From the NCBI GenBank assembly GCA_030699205.1, contig JAUYJY010000033.1:1-38800 (forward strand): a stretch of DNA of 38,800 nucleotides, read 5' to 3'. The translations under genes were made by a program, and so were the position numbers. Position 1 is the stretch's first letter. Each line of letters begins with the position of its first letter. This document shows positions 27,052-36,312 of this stretch, piece by piece. The notes below the pieces were generated by a model. That model was not told the origin of the DNA. It saw only the letters and a program-made list of their open reading frames with translations, and searched no databases. Source of the DNA: Candidatus Pacearchaeota archaeon (GTDB taxonomy: Archaea; Nanobdellota; Nanobdellia; Pacearchaeales; GW2011-AR1).

Positions 27052-27360
27052 ATGGGAAAGGTAAGAATTAAATTAAGCAGTATTGATATAGGAGCTTTAA
27101 ATTCAGTGATTGAAATGATTAAAGGGATTTCTGATAAAACGGGAGTTAATATGCGTGGTCCCATTCCATTGCCTACAAGAAGGATGAAAGTAACAACAAG
27201 AAAGAGTCCTTGCGGAGATGGAACGGCTACATTTGACAGGTTTGAAATGAGAGTTCATAAAAGAATAATTGACCTTCCCGCACAGGATAGAGTTCTGCAT
27301 CCAATTATGACTTTAAAGATACCAAGAAGCGTGCAGATAAAAATTGAGATGAAAGACTAA
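27052..27360 (+). CDS. rps10: ribosomal protein uS10 (archaeal)
   Basis: MGKVRIKLSS...GPIPLPTRR...FEMRVHKRIIDL. Confidence 0.95.
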   Translation: MGKVRIKLSSIDIGALNSVIEMIKGISDKTGVNMRGPIPLPTRRMKVTTRKSPCGDGTATFDRFEMRVHKRIIDLPAQDRVLHPIMTLKIPRSVQIKIEMKD

Positions 27361-27396
27361 CTAAATCTTTATTAATAATTTATCTTATCTTTTTTA

Positions 27397-27813
27397 ATGA
27401 AAATATATTTTGCAGGTTCTATTTCCGGAGGGAGGGATGATGTTAAAATTTATTCAGAAATTATTAATTACCTAAAAAAATACGGAGAGGTTTTAACAGA
27501 ACACGTTGGTGATGCACATTTAAGTGCTGAAGATGGAGAGGGAATCGGGGATAAAAAAATCCACGATAGAGATATGAAATGGGTTCTTTCTTCTGATATT
27601 TTAGTTGCGGAAATCACAAAACCAAGTTTAGGAGTAGGTTATGAAATTGGCAGAGCTTTTGAAAATGGGAAAAAAATCCTGTGCCTTTACAGAAAAGAAG
27701 ATGGTAAAATGGTTTCTCCGATGATTATAGGGAATGATAAAATTAAGAGTTTTTGCTATTCTGATTTAGAAGAAGCTAAAGAAGTTATTGATGGGTTTTC
27801 TAGTACTCTTTAA
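27397..27813 (+). CDS. nucleoside 2-deoxyribosyltransferase / DNPH1-like protein
   Basis: MKIYFAGSISGGR...SDILVAEITKPSLGVGYEIGRAFENGKKILCLYR. Confidence 0.87.
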   Translation: MKIYFAGSISGGRDDVKIYSEIINYLKKYGEVLTEHVGDAHLSAEDGEGIGDKKIHDRDMKWVLSSDILVAEITKPSLGVGYEIGRAFENGKKILCLYRKEDGKMVSPMIIGNDKIKSFCYSDLEEAKEVIDGFSSTL

Positions 27814-28919
27814 ACCGCCATTTTTCTTTTGATTGCCGGATGTGATTCATAACCCTCTAAAACAAAATCATCTATTGTCAGCTGTTTATGTGGCTTTCTA
27901 GCTATCTTTAAAGTTGGCAAGTTTTCTTTTGGCTTCCTTGACCTTTGTTCTATTAGTGCAGTGACGTGGTCATATTGCTCTTCAACATCATCTTTTGGTG
28001 CATTAGAATTTACCCACATTAATAATTCTTCGTATCTTCCTTCATCACCCTCGCGGATTGATTTCATCCTTAATCTTAATTCATCTAAATGCTCCCGATA
28101 CCACTGCCCTCTCTTTATGAGCCCGGCGTAAATGTGTGCGTCCCCAAAACCATGCACAAAGCTTCTAGGAGTTAGACCAGTTTCATTTGCAATAATCTGT
28201 GTAAGTGCTGCATAACTTGCAATATTGAATGGAATTCCCAAGAACCAGTCAGCACTTCTTTGATACATTTGTAAATCTAATTCTCCTTCTTCGTTAACCC
28301 ATGGTTGAATTAATACATGACAGGGAGGTTGTGATGTTCTTGCTACATCTCCCGGTTGCCATGCAGTTACCATGTTTCTCTTGCTTGTTGGTCTTTTCTT
28401 CATCCTTTCTATCATATCGCCCATTTGGTCTACCAAAACCACTTCTCCCTTTTCCACATCAAAATACTGCCACCTCATCCATTGGGCACCATATATTGGT
28501 CCTGCGTCTCCAAACCTTTCCGCAAATCCTGAATCTTCTCTAATTCTTTGCCCATACTCTGCGACTGCATTATCCCAATCAGGAGAATATTTTATCCCCT
28601 TTATTCCTTCGGAAAAAATCCCTTCCTTTACCATTGCTGAAAGATTATTTTCGAAAGCGTTAGGTCTCCAAATTGTAACTCCATTATCTTCAAGGTATTT
28701 TATGTTTGTATCGCCTCTTAAGAACCAAATTAATTCATGAAATATTGACTTGGATGGAATTCTTTTTGTAGTTAATAATGGAAACCCGTCTCTCAAGTCG
28801 TAACGGTCTGTTCCTCCCATTAAAGAAATAATCGGAGAGCCCTTTCGGTTTCCCTTTATGCTTGAATAAGGAGAAGTTAGAATTTCTTTCGCATGATCTA
28901 AATATTGCTTATCTGCCAT
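27810..28919 (-). CDS. thyA: thymidylate synthase
   Basis: DLRDGFPLLTTKRIPSKSIFHELIWFLRGDTNIKYL, SQPPCHVLIQPWV, LQMYQRSADWFLGIPFNIASYA. Confidence 0.97.
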   Translation of the reverse strand: MADKQYLDHAKEILTSPYSSIKGNRKGSPIISLMGGTDRYDLRDGFPLLTTKRIPSKSIFHELIWFLRGDTNIKYLEDNGVTIWRPNAFENNLSAMVKEGIFSEGIKGIKYSPDWDNAVAEYGQRIREDSGFAERFGDAGPIYGAQWMRWQYFDVEKGEVVLVDQMGDMIERMKKRPTSKRNMVTAWQPGDVARTSQPPCHVLIQPWVNEEGELDLQMYQRSADWFLGIPFNIASYAALTQIIANETGLTPRSFVHGFGDAHIYAGLIKRGQWYREHLDELRLRMKSIREGDEGRYEELLMWVNSNAPKDDVEEQYDHVTALIEQRSRKPKENLPTLKIARKPHKQLTIDDFVLEGYESHPAIKRKMAV

Positions 28920-29160
28920 TTGATTATGAGATAGTTCTATTTTTTAAGGATGATTATACTTGATAGTAGTTGAGCTTTTCCATTTTAAATTTAGAAAATC
29001 TACAGAACCCATAGACTTCATTGCTATTTCTAATCCCTCTCATACTTCCATCTTCTCCATTTTATAGACTAATAACTATAAAATTGGAAAATAAATCTGG
29101 ACAATGGACGATTTATTTTTGTAAACAAAATAACAAATGTTTATCTACTGACTTGAATTG

Positions 29161-29622
29161 CTAATCTAATCTTCTTATTAATCCAAACCCTCCTCCCCTT
29201 TCCCCAATTTCCCTCATTAAAGCTCGGAATTCAAACCTCCTTCTTGATGAATCGGCAGGGTCTTCTGCTACTATAAAAGGATATTCAAATCTTATTATTC
29301 TGTATGCATGTGTCCCATAGGCCATCAATCCATGGTTTATAGATATTTCATCCACTAAATCCAAAGGCTCATTAAAGGGAGTTTCATTATGCCAATAAAA
29401 GTTATACTCAAAACCCTTCAATCTTAGAAAATCTTTTATTTTATGGTCATCAACTCTATGTCCTTTAGCCGAGGGGGTTAAATTATTTGCAATTTCCTCT
29501 TGGGAAATCTGTATCCCATGATTATTAAGAATTCCTTGCAAAATAGAACAGACACAAAAGGTAGGTTTTCTTTGTGGGATTAATCCGGGTGGTTCCATTT
29601 TAATTCTGAACTTCTTTTTCAC
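29161..29622 (-). CDS. putative C39-like/papain-fold cysteine peptidase
   Basis: FCVCSILQGILNNHGIQISQEEIANNL, GTHAYRIIRFEYPFIVAEDPAD (Cys...His...Asp arrangement). Confidence 0.5.
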   Translation of the reverse strand: MKKKFRIKMEPPGLIPQRKPTFCVCSILQGILNNHGIQISQEEIANNLTPSAKGHRVDDHKIKDFLRLKGFEYNFYWHNETPFNEPLDLVDEISINHGLMAYGTHAYRIIRFEYPFIVAEDPADSSRRRFEFRALMREIGERGGGFGLIRRLD

Positions 29623-30193
29623 CTTGGCTTGTCACCCTTCCGCCTTGGTGTTGTCCAGAGTATGCCCTGTTTATTTCTCCAATTACGGGTTCATATTCTA
29701 TATTAAACATTCTTGCACCCAATTCAAATATAAAATTTTGATCTCCCTGATTTTTTATTGCGAATGCAAGCTTTCCCTTATATCCCGGATCTGTTTTTGT
29801 CGCATGAAAACTTACCCCGCCCCTATGTAAAGAACTTCTCGGCCAAATTTTGGGTATTAAATATCCTTCTGGAAAAGAATTGTCATATTTTAATTTTTCA
29901 GCTGGTGCATGGATAACTTCTATTGTTGTAACTAAAACAAATTCTCCTGGTTTTAGAACAATGGTTTTATTTCCATCTTTTTCAAAATCTCCCAGTAATT
30001 CTGTTTTAGGAGAATATCTTTCCCTGCTTGTTCCATCCGCAGCAAGTAGACTATCTCCGAGCAATTTGTGTACTTGCCCCACCCTTAAATCTATTCCAGA
30101 ACCCTCTGGATTTTCTAATTCCCTTTTTGATAATCCCTCTATAAGATTATATTTCTTGTTTAGTTCTAATATTCTAACTGCGGAAATTTTCAT
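29600..30193 (-). CDS. dcd: dCTP deaminase/dUTPase family protein
   Basis: GSGIDLRVGQV, GYLIPKIWPRSSLHRGGVSFHATKTDPGYKGKLAFAIKN. Confidence 0.9.
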   Translation of the reverse strand: MKISAVRILELNKKYNLIEGLSKRELENPEGSGIDLRVGQVHKLLGDSLLAADGTSRERYSPKTELLGDFEKDGNKTIVLKPGEFVLVTTIEVIHAPAEKLKYDNSFPEGYLIPKIWPRSSLHRGGVSFHATKTDPGYKGKLAFAIKNQGDQNFIFELGARMFNIEYEPVIGEINRAYSGQHQGGRVTSQGEKEVQN

Positions 30194-30294
30194 TTTACAG
30201 ATTTCATTAAATTTCTTTTGTTTTTAAGTTTAATTATAATTTATACACCATATATCACAAGAATAATTAAAAACAACTAATCACCATTTTTAAT

Positions 30295-30816
30295 ATGCCT
30301 GAAGAAAATGGTCTTGTGTTAATCGCAGGAATCGCCAGAGATAATCTCGGAAGGATGGTTATCGGAAAAGATGGAGATATCCCATGGAGATCTGTTAGAG
30401 AAGATTTGAAAAGATTCAGAAAACTCACCATAAATCATGGAGTGATTATGGGGCGGAGAACCGCTGAAGAACTAATTGGCAAAGGAGTTTTCCCATTAGT
30501 TGGAAGAAAAAATATAGTCCTGACTTCGACAGCTGACTTTGGAAAGGTTTATGGAGAAAATGCAATAAGTGCGGGAAGTTTGGAATTTGCAATTGCTCTT
30601 GCCCAAGGAGTAAATAAGGATAGGACTGCCTATGTCATAGGTGGAGGGAGTGTTTATGATGCAACAATTGGTATGGCTACAAGATTAGAGCTTACAGAAT
30701 TTCCATGGATTGTTGAAGGAGACACTTATTTTCCTCAATTTGGGGATGAGTGGGGCGTTGTTGCAGAAGAGGAAAGACTTGGAGGATATGCTTTCAGAAC
30801 ATATGCAAGAGCTTAG
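30295..30816 (+). CDS. folA: dihydrofolate reductase
   Basis: GKDGDIPWRSVREDLKRFRKLT, VIMGRRTAEEL, AYVIGGGSVYD. Confidence 0.95.
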   Translation: MPEENGLVLIAGIARDNLGRMVIGKDGDIPWRSVREDLKRFRKLTINHGVIMGRRTAEELIGKGVFPLVGRKNIVLTSTADFGKVYGENAISAGSLEFAIALAQGVNKDRTAYVIGGGSVYDATIGMATRLELTEFPWIVEGDTYFPQFGDEWGVVAEEERLGGYAFRTYARA

Positions 30817-30861
30817 CTGAAACATTGGATTTATAAATAAAGTTCTTTTTGATTTTGATAT

Positions 30862-30943
30862 GCCGAAGTTGGGCAGTGGTAGCCCGCTTGCTTGGAGAGC
30901 AAGTTTCTTCACAGATGTGCAGGTTCGATTCCTGCCTTCGGCG
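30862..30943 (+). tRNA. tRNA-Ser (GGA)
   Basis: GCCGAAG...GGGCAGTGGTAGCCC...CTTGC-TTGGAGA-GCAAG...long variable arm...CAGGTTCGATTCCTG CTTCGGC G. Confidence 0.95.
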
Positions 30944-30951
30944 TTAAAGTC
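30935..30951. repeat. att-like direct repeat, copy 1 (spans tRNA-Ser 3' end)
   Basis: CCTTCGGCGTTAAAGTC, identical to 33475-33491. Confidence 0.8.
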
Positions 30952-31042
30952 CCCCTATTACATTTAGGATTTCAGTATTCTATCGAATATAAAATTAAAA
31001 AAATATCAACAGGTTTTTAAGCAAATTCTATTAGTTTTACTT

Positions 31043-31447
31043 ATGGCTGGAAATCTTATTGCACAAGAAGAAGGAATGGGTTGCGGAATAGCCTGTGTAG
31101 CTTCCGCCTTAGGAATAGATTATCAAGAAGCCAGAAAATTGTCTGAAAATCCTGATTGGTCTTGCACTAAAGGATATGGTTGTAAGGATCTTGTTAAAAT
31201 TCTAAATAAAAAAGGTAAAAGTTATATTTACAAGAAGTTCAAAGAAGAACATATCCATTTACTTGAAAAATCTGGAACTATTGCTTTCGTTAAAGAAGGT
31301 GATGATGACACATGGGGACATTATCTATTAAAGACTAACCAAGGTTGGATGGATTGTTGGGTAAATTGGCCATCAATTAATCTTGCAAAAGCAGGATATC
31401 ACAAAGAGATTATTGGCGAACCTAAATGGATTATTTTTGAAAAATAA
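31043..31447 (+). CDS. C39-like cysteine peptidase family protein
   Basis: EEGMGCGIACVASALGIDYQEARKL and DTWGHYLLKTNQGWMDCWVNW. Confidence 0.7.
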   Translation: MAGNLIAQEEGMGCGIACVASALGIDYQEARKLSENPDWSCTKGYGCKDLVKILNKKGKSYIYKKFKEEHIHLLEKSGTIAFVKEGDDDTWGHYLLKTNQGWMDCWVNWPSINLAKAGYHKEIIGEPKWIIFEK

Positions 31448-31587
31448 GACTAACTTTTTGTTATATGTCTAGTCTTGGAGTTTATCCCAAGTAGTTTATT
31501 CAGGCGTTTCGCCTTAATTAGAAGGATTTGAACACTCTAAGATAAATCTTCTTGAAGACAATTGGTAGAGGAAATTTAGTTAGAGGT

Positions 31588-32088
31588 TTATTCTATAAGC
31601 CCATACATCATGTCATATTTGAATTCTTCTATTGTTGATATGGTTTCGAATTCTTTTATGAATTTTATGAATTTTAGCCTTATTGATTTTATGATTTCAT
31701 CATATTCTTTGAAATCCTTTGCGCAAGTTCCGATAATAAAATCCCAATTTCCTGTTGTTTTTGACACCCAGGTTATTTGGGGATGTGAGATTAAATAATT
31801 TATGAATAATTTCTCTTCTGTTTCATTCATTGCAAAAAGAGATATGGGTGTATAACTATACATTGGATAACCAAGCAAGGGGAAGTTTATAACTGCATGA
31901 TAAAACCTTATTACACCTAGCTTCTCTAGTCTTTGTATCCTATATTTTACACTGTCTGCAGGCATTCTTACTTTTTTAGCAATTTGGGTAACAGGAAGTC
32001 TTGCTTCTTTTTGTAATATCTCTATGATTTTCTTATCATTCTTGTCTAGTTTAACTTTGTCCCCAAATTTTATTCTTGATTTGTCCAT
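31588..32088 (-). CDS. Lrp/AsnC family transcriptional regulator
   Basis: LDKNDKKIIEILQKEARLPVTQIAKKVRMPADSVKYRIQRLEKLGVI HTH plus RAM-like region. Confidence 0.92.
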   Translation of the reverse strand: MDKSRIKFGDKVKLDKNDKKIIEILQKEARLPVTQIAKKVRMPADSVKYRIQRLEKLGVIRFYHAVINFPLLGYPMYSYTPISLFAMNETEEKLFINYLISHPQITWVSKTTGNWDFIIGTCAKDFKEYDEIIKSIRLKFIKFIKEFETISTIEEFKYDMMYGLIE

Positions 32089-32159
32089 ATTGCTATTATG
32101 GTTAAATTATTTATAAATCTTTCCTATTTCAGTGAAAAATAAGAAGATAAGCTTTTATA

Positions 32160-32882
32160 TTGGTCAATTTCTATTTTGATATGCTAACCCCTGTTGAAAA
32201 TGGACTGCTTGAAGAAGATTTGTCTGGAATGGAATATAAAGGATTTGTCCAATATAAAGGGCGTGGTCGTGATGGATTTAGAAGACCAAGAATGGCTGGG
32301 TTTGCTACATTGGGCACAAGTACGCGTAATTTGATGCTTGCAATGCACTTTGCTGATGCTGTTTCTTACTTTGCTGCATCCCCTTCAGAGTGTCCCAAAT
32401 TACAAGAGATTGAAGATCGCGTGCATCGCGTGCCGTTAGAGGTTTTACTAGAGTCATCCTATAGGGAACAAAATATGCTAGAGGTTAATAGATTAATAAG
32501 AGATAACGAAAAGGGTATTGTTTTCCGCTTGAAAACAGGGTATTTACTTAATGAGAGAGGCTATAGGAAAGGATATGGTTCCTCTTTGGATGGGGAAGTT
32601 TATAGTAGTGAATGTGGAGATATAATGCAGGAGAGAAATAAGTCCTCAAACAGACTTCATGGTATTGCTCTGCCTTTTCATCTTTTAGGGCTTATTAGTA
32701 TTTTACCTTCTACATTTCTTTTTGCAGATAACTCTGATAATCTTTCAATAGGGATTCCTGTTTTAGCAGTCCCCTTCTTGAGTCTTCTTACTGGTGTTTG
32801 TATGAGTTTGCGAGCCTATGGCCTTGCTGAAACGAAAGATCTTAAACCAATTGGGACCATAAAAGATTATTATAGTGATTAA
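32160..32882 (+). CDS. hypothetical membrane protein
   Basis: 240-aa ORF, C-terminal hydrophobic segments. Confidence 0.6.
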   Translation: MVNFYFDMLTPVENGLLEEDLSGMEYKGFVQYKGRGRDGFRRPRMAGFATLGTSTRNLMLAMHFADAVSYFAASPSECPKLQEIEDRVHRVPLEVLLESSYREQNMLEVNRLIRDNEKGIVFRLKTGYLLNERGYRKGYGSSLDGEVYSSECGDIMQERNKSSNRLHGIALPFHLLGLISILPSTFLFADNSDNLSIGIPVLAVPFLSLLTGVCMSLRAYGLAETKDLKPIGTIKDYYSD

Positions 32883-32891
32883 ATCCTACAA

Positions 32892-33135
32892 CTAATTTTC
32901 CGCGATTTGTTCTCTCCATAAGGCAGAGTAAAGACCTTTCTTTTTTAACAATGAATTATGAGTGCCTTTTTCTATGAGTTTTCCTTTTTCTAAAACCATG
33001 ATTTTATCTGAATGTGCAATTGTTGAAAGCCTGTGGGCTACAATTATTGTTATTAATTCTGGTTTGAACTTTGTGATTTCTTTTATTGTTTTTGTGATTT
33101 CTTTTTCTAAAAGAATCCTGGCGTCTTTTCCCCCT
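32892..33135 (-). pseudogene. ABC transporter ATPase C-terminal fragment
   Basis: Minus-strand [75 protein letters not shown]-loop present, no Walker A/B upstream. Confidence 0.8.
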
Positions 33136-33414
33136 AGTTTCCCTTTGACTTATTCCAATTACTCTTTTAACTTTCATTTTAGGAGTTTTTCTTTTTTTCC
33201 TATGTTCTTTATAAAGCCCACGATACCATTCGGGATTTATTGATTGTTTTCTCCAGAATGTCTGACCATATCTATCTGTATGGGGAAGAGAAATCATCCC
33301 ACCAGATTTAAATTCTTCATATAATGTTTTTAATGCAGATTCAAAATATGTAAAAATCTGTGAGGGCAATGTCCTTAATGGTCTTGAAGAATCCCATCCC
33401 TTTTCACCATCCAT
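33004..33414 (-). CDS. hypothetical ORF whose C-terminus runs out of frame through the ABC remnant
   Basis: N-terminal [35 protein letters not shown]... looks protein-like; C-terminal [19 protein letters not shown] is a frame-shifted read of the ABC fragment. Confidence 0.4.
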   Translation of the reverse strand: MDGEKGWDSSRPLRTLPSQIFTYFESALKTLYEEFKSGGMISLPHTDRYGQTFWRKQSINPEWYRGLYKEHRKKRKTPKMKVKRVIGISQRETRGKRRQDSFRKRNHKNNKRNHKVQTRINNNNCSPQAFNNCTFR

Positions 33415-33474
33415 AATTTGTTTTAGAATCTTCTATTTTTTAATATTTGTATATTCAATTTAGTTTTTTAAATA

Positions 33475-33491
33475 CCTTCGGCGTTAAAGTC
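33475..33491. repeat. att-like direct repeat, copy 2
   Basis: CCTTCGGCGTTAAAGTC without the remainder of a tRNA. Confidence 0.8.
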
Positions 33492-33541
33492 ACCGCAATA
33501 ATTTCCTAAAAGATTATAGATTCAAATCTTCTTCAAGCGTC

Positions 33542-33769
33542 TTATTTCTTTGCTTTCTCTTCAGCTCGTTTAATCATTTCTTTTTTCAAACCTAAAAAAA
33601 CTCCCCCTTTCTTTCCTCCGACATAGGTGCTTTCCCCGTCCTTAATAACTTCATTTAATGCATCAAGTTCTATATCAACATGAGTAATTCTTGCATTTGA
33701 CTTTCCTTTTACATGAATATACACATCGGCCTTTCCCAGTTTTATTTTTCCTTCCCCGGGTCCGCTCAT
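33542..33769 (-). CDS. hypothetical protein
   Basis: 75-aa ORF one nt from pgsA-like gene. Confidence 0.6.
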   Translation of the reverse strand: MSGPGEGKIKLGKADVYIHVKGKSNARITHVDIELDALNEVIKDGESTYVGGKKGGVFLGLKKEMIKRAEEKAKK

Positions 33770-34396
33770 TTAATATCTCCTCTGTCTTTTCTCTTTCATA
33801 ACCTCTAAGTCATGTATATAATGCAATCCTGAAATTGCACCCAAAAATCCAATCACTATCGACAAAGGCAAAGAAAAGTAAGTCCACAGAGGATAGAACA
33901 CACTAAGCATTACTGCAGGTAATGCAAACCCTTGTAAAAATGTAGTGATTTTAGCAACGTATCTTGCGGGAGGGAATACAGAACCAGAAAATGCACCAGC
34001 TATTGCAAAAGGTGCAGAAACTATTTCCCGAGTCATAATAAGAAGAATTTGCAAACCGTGCAATGGGTCAAGCCTTCCCCGAATTCCAAAAACAAGAATG
34101 AATGTTAAAGCAGTTCCAATCCATAAAATTCTGTCCGCAAACATATCTGCCTTCGCCCCAAAACTGCTTGTTAATTTAAGCTTTCTTGCAGTATAGCCAT
34201 CAAACCAATCAGTTAATGCAGCAATAACAAAAACAAAAACAATCAATTCAATATCAGAATCAACAACAATCATATAAACCAAAACAAAAGTCAAAACAAT
34301 ACGTGCAACATTCAAGAAGGTAGGGATATTAAGTATATCCTTTGTTGCCAGAGTATCTTCAATAATCTCCTTTCCCGCTTTTTTCACCCTTCCCAT
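33770..34396 (-). CDS. pgsA: CDP-alcohol phosphatidyltransferase
   Basis: DWFDGYTARKLKLTSSFGAKADMFADR signature. Confidence 0.92.
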   Translation of the reverse strand: MGRVKKAGKEIIEDTLATKDILNIPTFLNVARIVLTFVLVYMIVVDSDIELIVFVFVIAALTDWFDGYTARKLKLTSSFGAKADMFADRILWIGTALTFILVFGIRGRLDPLHGLQILLIMTREIVSAPFAIAGAFSGSVFPPARYVAKITTFLQGFALPAVMLSVFYPLWTYFSLPLSIVIGFLGAISGLHYIHDLEVMKEKRQRRY

Positions 34397-34448
34397 AAAT
34401 TAATGAACATACTAAACTTTAAAAGTCCTTCCATACAGATATAATGAC

Positions 34449-34524
34449 AGCGGGGTGGAGCAGTCTGGAGTGCTCACCGGGCCCATAACCCGGAGGTCGC
34501 GTGGTTCAAATCCCGCCCCCGCTA
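34449..34524 (+). tRNA. initiator tRNA-Met (CAT)
   Basis: AGCGGGG...CCGGG-CCCATAA-CCCGG...GGTTCAAATCC...CCCCGCT A; GGG/CCC anticodon-stem pairs. Confidence 0.93.
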
Positions 34525-34710
34525 TAACATTCAGAATTTCAAATAACTCCTACTTTATCTATTAGATTTAATAATACACATCTTAATATTACTCCCAATA
34601 AAACAATTCTCTCTTGTCAAATACACAGGCATTATCCGCAATTTCCCAAACTCTAAAACGCCAAAACGCCAGACCCAAAGCTTTAAAAAGGAAAAGACCA
34701 GAGTAACTTT

Positions 34711-35001
34711 ATGTGTGGATGTGATATGGATGCAAATGGAACTCCTGGTTCCGCAAGAGCGGAAGTACATAGCTCTGGCTCTGGAAATAGTGGTTTGCAT
34801 GAAATTAGTGAAAATCCAAGTATAAATGAAAGTGGACGCAAAGACAATTATTTCGCAAGAATGAGAGAACAAGAAAGAGAACAAGCTACAAAGGAGCCAT
34901 ATGGTGCTGTGAGGGGAATAGAATATGGTGGAGCAGGTAGCTTATTAAGCTTTTCTGGATATTTAGGAAAAGCAACAGGCTCCTACTCAATAGCTGCTTA
35001 A
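34711..35001 (+). CDS. hypothetical protein
   Basis: 96-aa ORF, Gly/Ser-rich. Confidence 0.5.
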   Translation: MCGCDMDANGTPGSARAEVHSSGSGNSGLHEISENPSINESGRKDNYFARMREQEREQATKEPYGAVRGIEYGGAGSLLSFSGYLGKATGSYSIAA

Positions 35002-35104
35002 TTCTTAACAAGTAATTAACAAATCAAATTTTTATATGTATTTAATAAATTAGGTGATTAAGATTTTAATCCAATAGTGATTGTAGTTGATAAAACCCGC
35101 CCAA

Positions 35105-35836
35105 TTAAGCATGTGCTCGTCTCTTTAAATCAGAAATCAAATCGAGAAGTGCTTTTTTTCTTTCTTCTGAAGTTTTTTTATCTTTAAGCAATTCTCTTAA
35201 TTTTATAGCATAAACCCAATATTTCTTTTCCATTGGATAATCTTCTTTATCCCTAAATTTTTCAAACTTATTCAATGTGCCATCTAAATAGGCCCCCATG
35301 TATTCATTTATTCCTTCATCATATGGCCAATATTTTTTAGCAATTTCCTGAAATTGAATTTTATTTTTGTCCAGTAAAATGTGAATCCATTCGTGCCTCA
35401 AACAAAATCTCATTTGCCATTCTTTTTCTTTTTCGTTTCTTGGAATTGTCAGAAGAGCCAAAAAATCAGTTTCTCCAAATTGGTTTTTCAATTCTTCATG
35501 AAATTTTAAAAGCTCGTTTCTTAATTCTTCATTATCAATTTTTTTAATCCATTTTTCTTCTTGTTTTAACTCACTTTTTTGTGAAACTTGCCCACCATAT
35601 CTTTTCAGGCAATTCTGAAAATCTTTTGAATTTACAAATTTATCAATATTCTTTATTTTTTGTTTTGCTGTTTTTCCGTATTTTTGATAAATTGGGTCTG
35701 GGCAGTTTCCAATATATTCTGTTAAAATTTCATGCCTTACAGAAATCCATAAATGCTTAAACCAATTTGGATTATATTTCAAGTCAAACTTTTCTGCCAA
35801 TTTTTTTATATGAGATTTTGCTTTTTGAACATCCAT
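35105..35836 (-). CDS. hypothetical protein with HExxH metalloprotease-like motif
   Basis: RFCLRHEWIHILLDKN followed by YDEGINEYMGAYLDG. Confidence 0.6.
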   Translation of the reverse strand: MDVQKAKSHIKKLAEKFDLKYNPNWFKHLWISVRHEILTEYIGNCPDPIYQKYGKTAKQKIKNIDKFVNSKDFQNCLKRYGGQVSQKSELKQEEKWIKKIDNEELRNELLKFHEELKNQFGETDFLALLTIPRNEKEKEWQMRFCLRHEWIHILLDKNKIQFQEIAKKYWPYDEGINEYMGAYLDGTLNKFEKFRDKEDYPMEKKYWVYAIKLRELLKDKKTSEERKKALLDLISDLKRRAHA

Positions 35837-35915
35837 AATATTTAGAAATATTGGGTTTTTATTAACTTATCGCACATGCCTAATGCTCCTCCTCTAAAAA
35901 TAGCAATCGCTACTC

Positions 35916-36000
35916 CTAAGATTTTCTTCGAAAATCTTAGTCTTCGACCTCACCCTCGCATAACTGGAATTATGTAAAAAATCACTCATCTCGTGATTTT
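35916..36000. repeat. two-hairpin intergenic element
   Basis: CTAAGATTTTC-ttc-GAAAATCTTAG (11 bp) and AAAATCAC-tcatctc-GTGATTTT (8 bp). Confidence 0.75.
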
Positions 36001-36312
36001 CCCAAATCGTTTAATATTCTCCGCTTCGCTCCGAACTTAAAAAAACTTTCCTTAATCGTGATGTTATCTGTAATCCTTGCCATTCTAACCCAAAATGCTT
36101 GTGATTAATAGAAATTGAATATCCTAAAATGATTTTATTTCTTTCTAAATTTTGAATTCTTTTTTAATCGCATTTGCAGATAAATTCAAATCGTGCGATA
36201 AATCCATATAAGCTATTTTTGCATCTTCATTCAATTTTTTCAAATCAATAACTAATTTAATTCCCATTGTAATTTTCAATAATCTTATATACAGGATTCA
36301 ATTTCATCATCC

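Noticed and set aside
27103-27300. Minus-strand ORF opposite uS10
   Set aside because: Antisense to a clear ribosomal protein gene.
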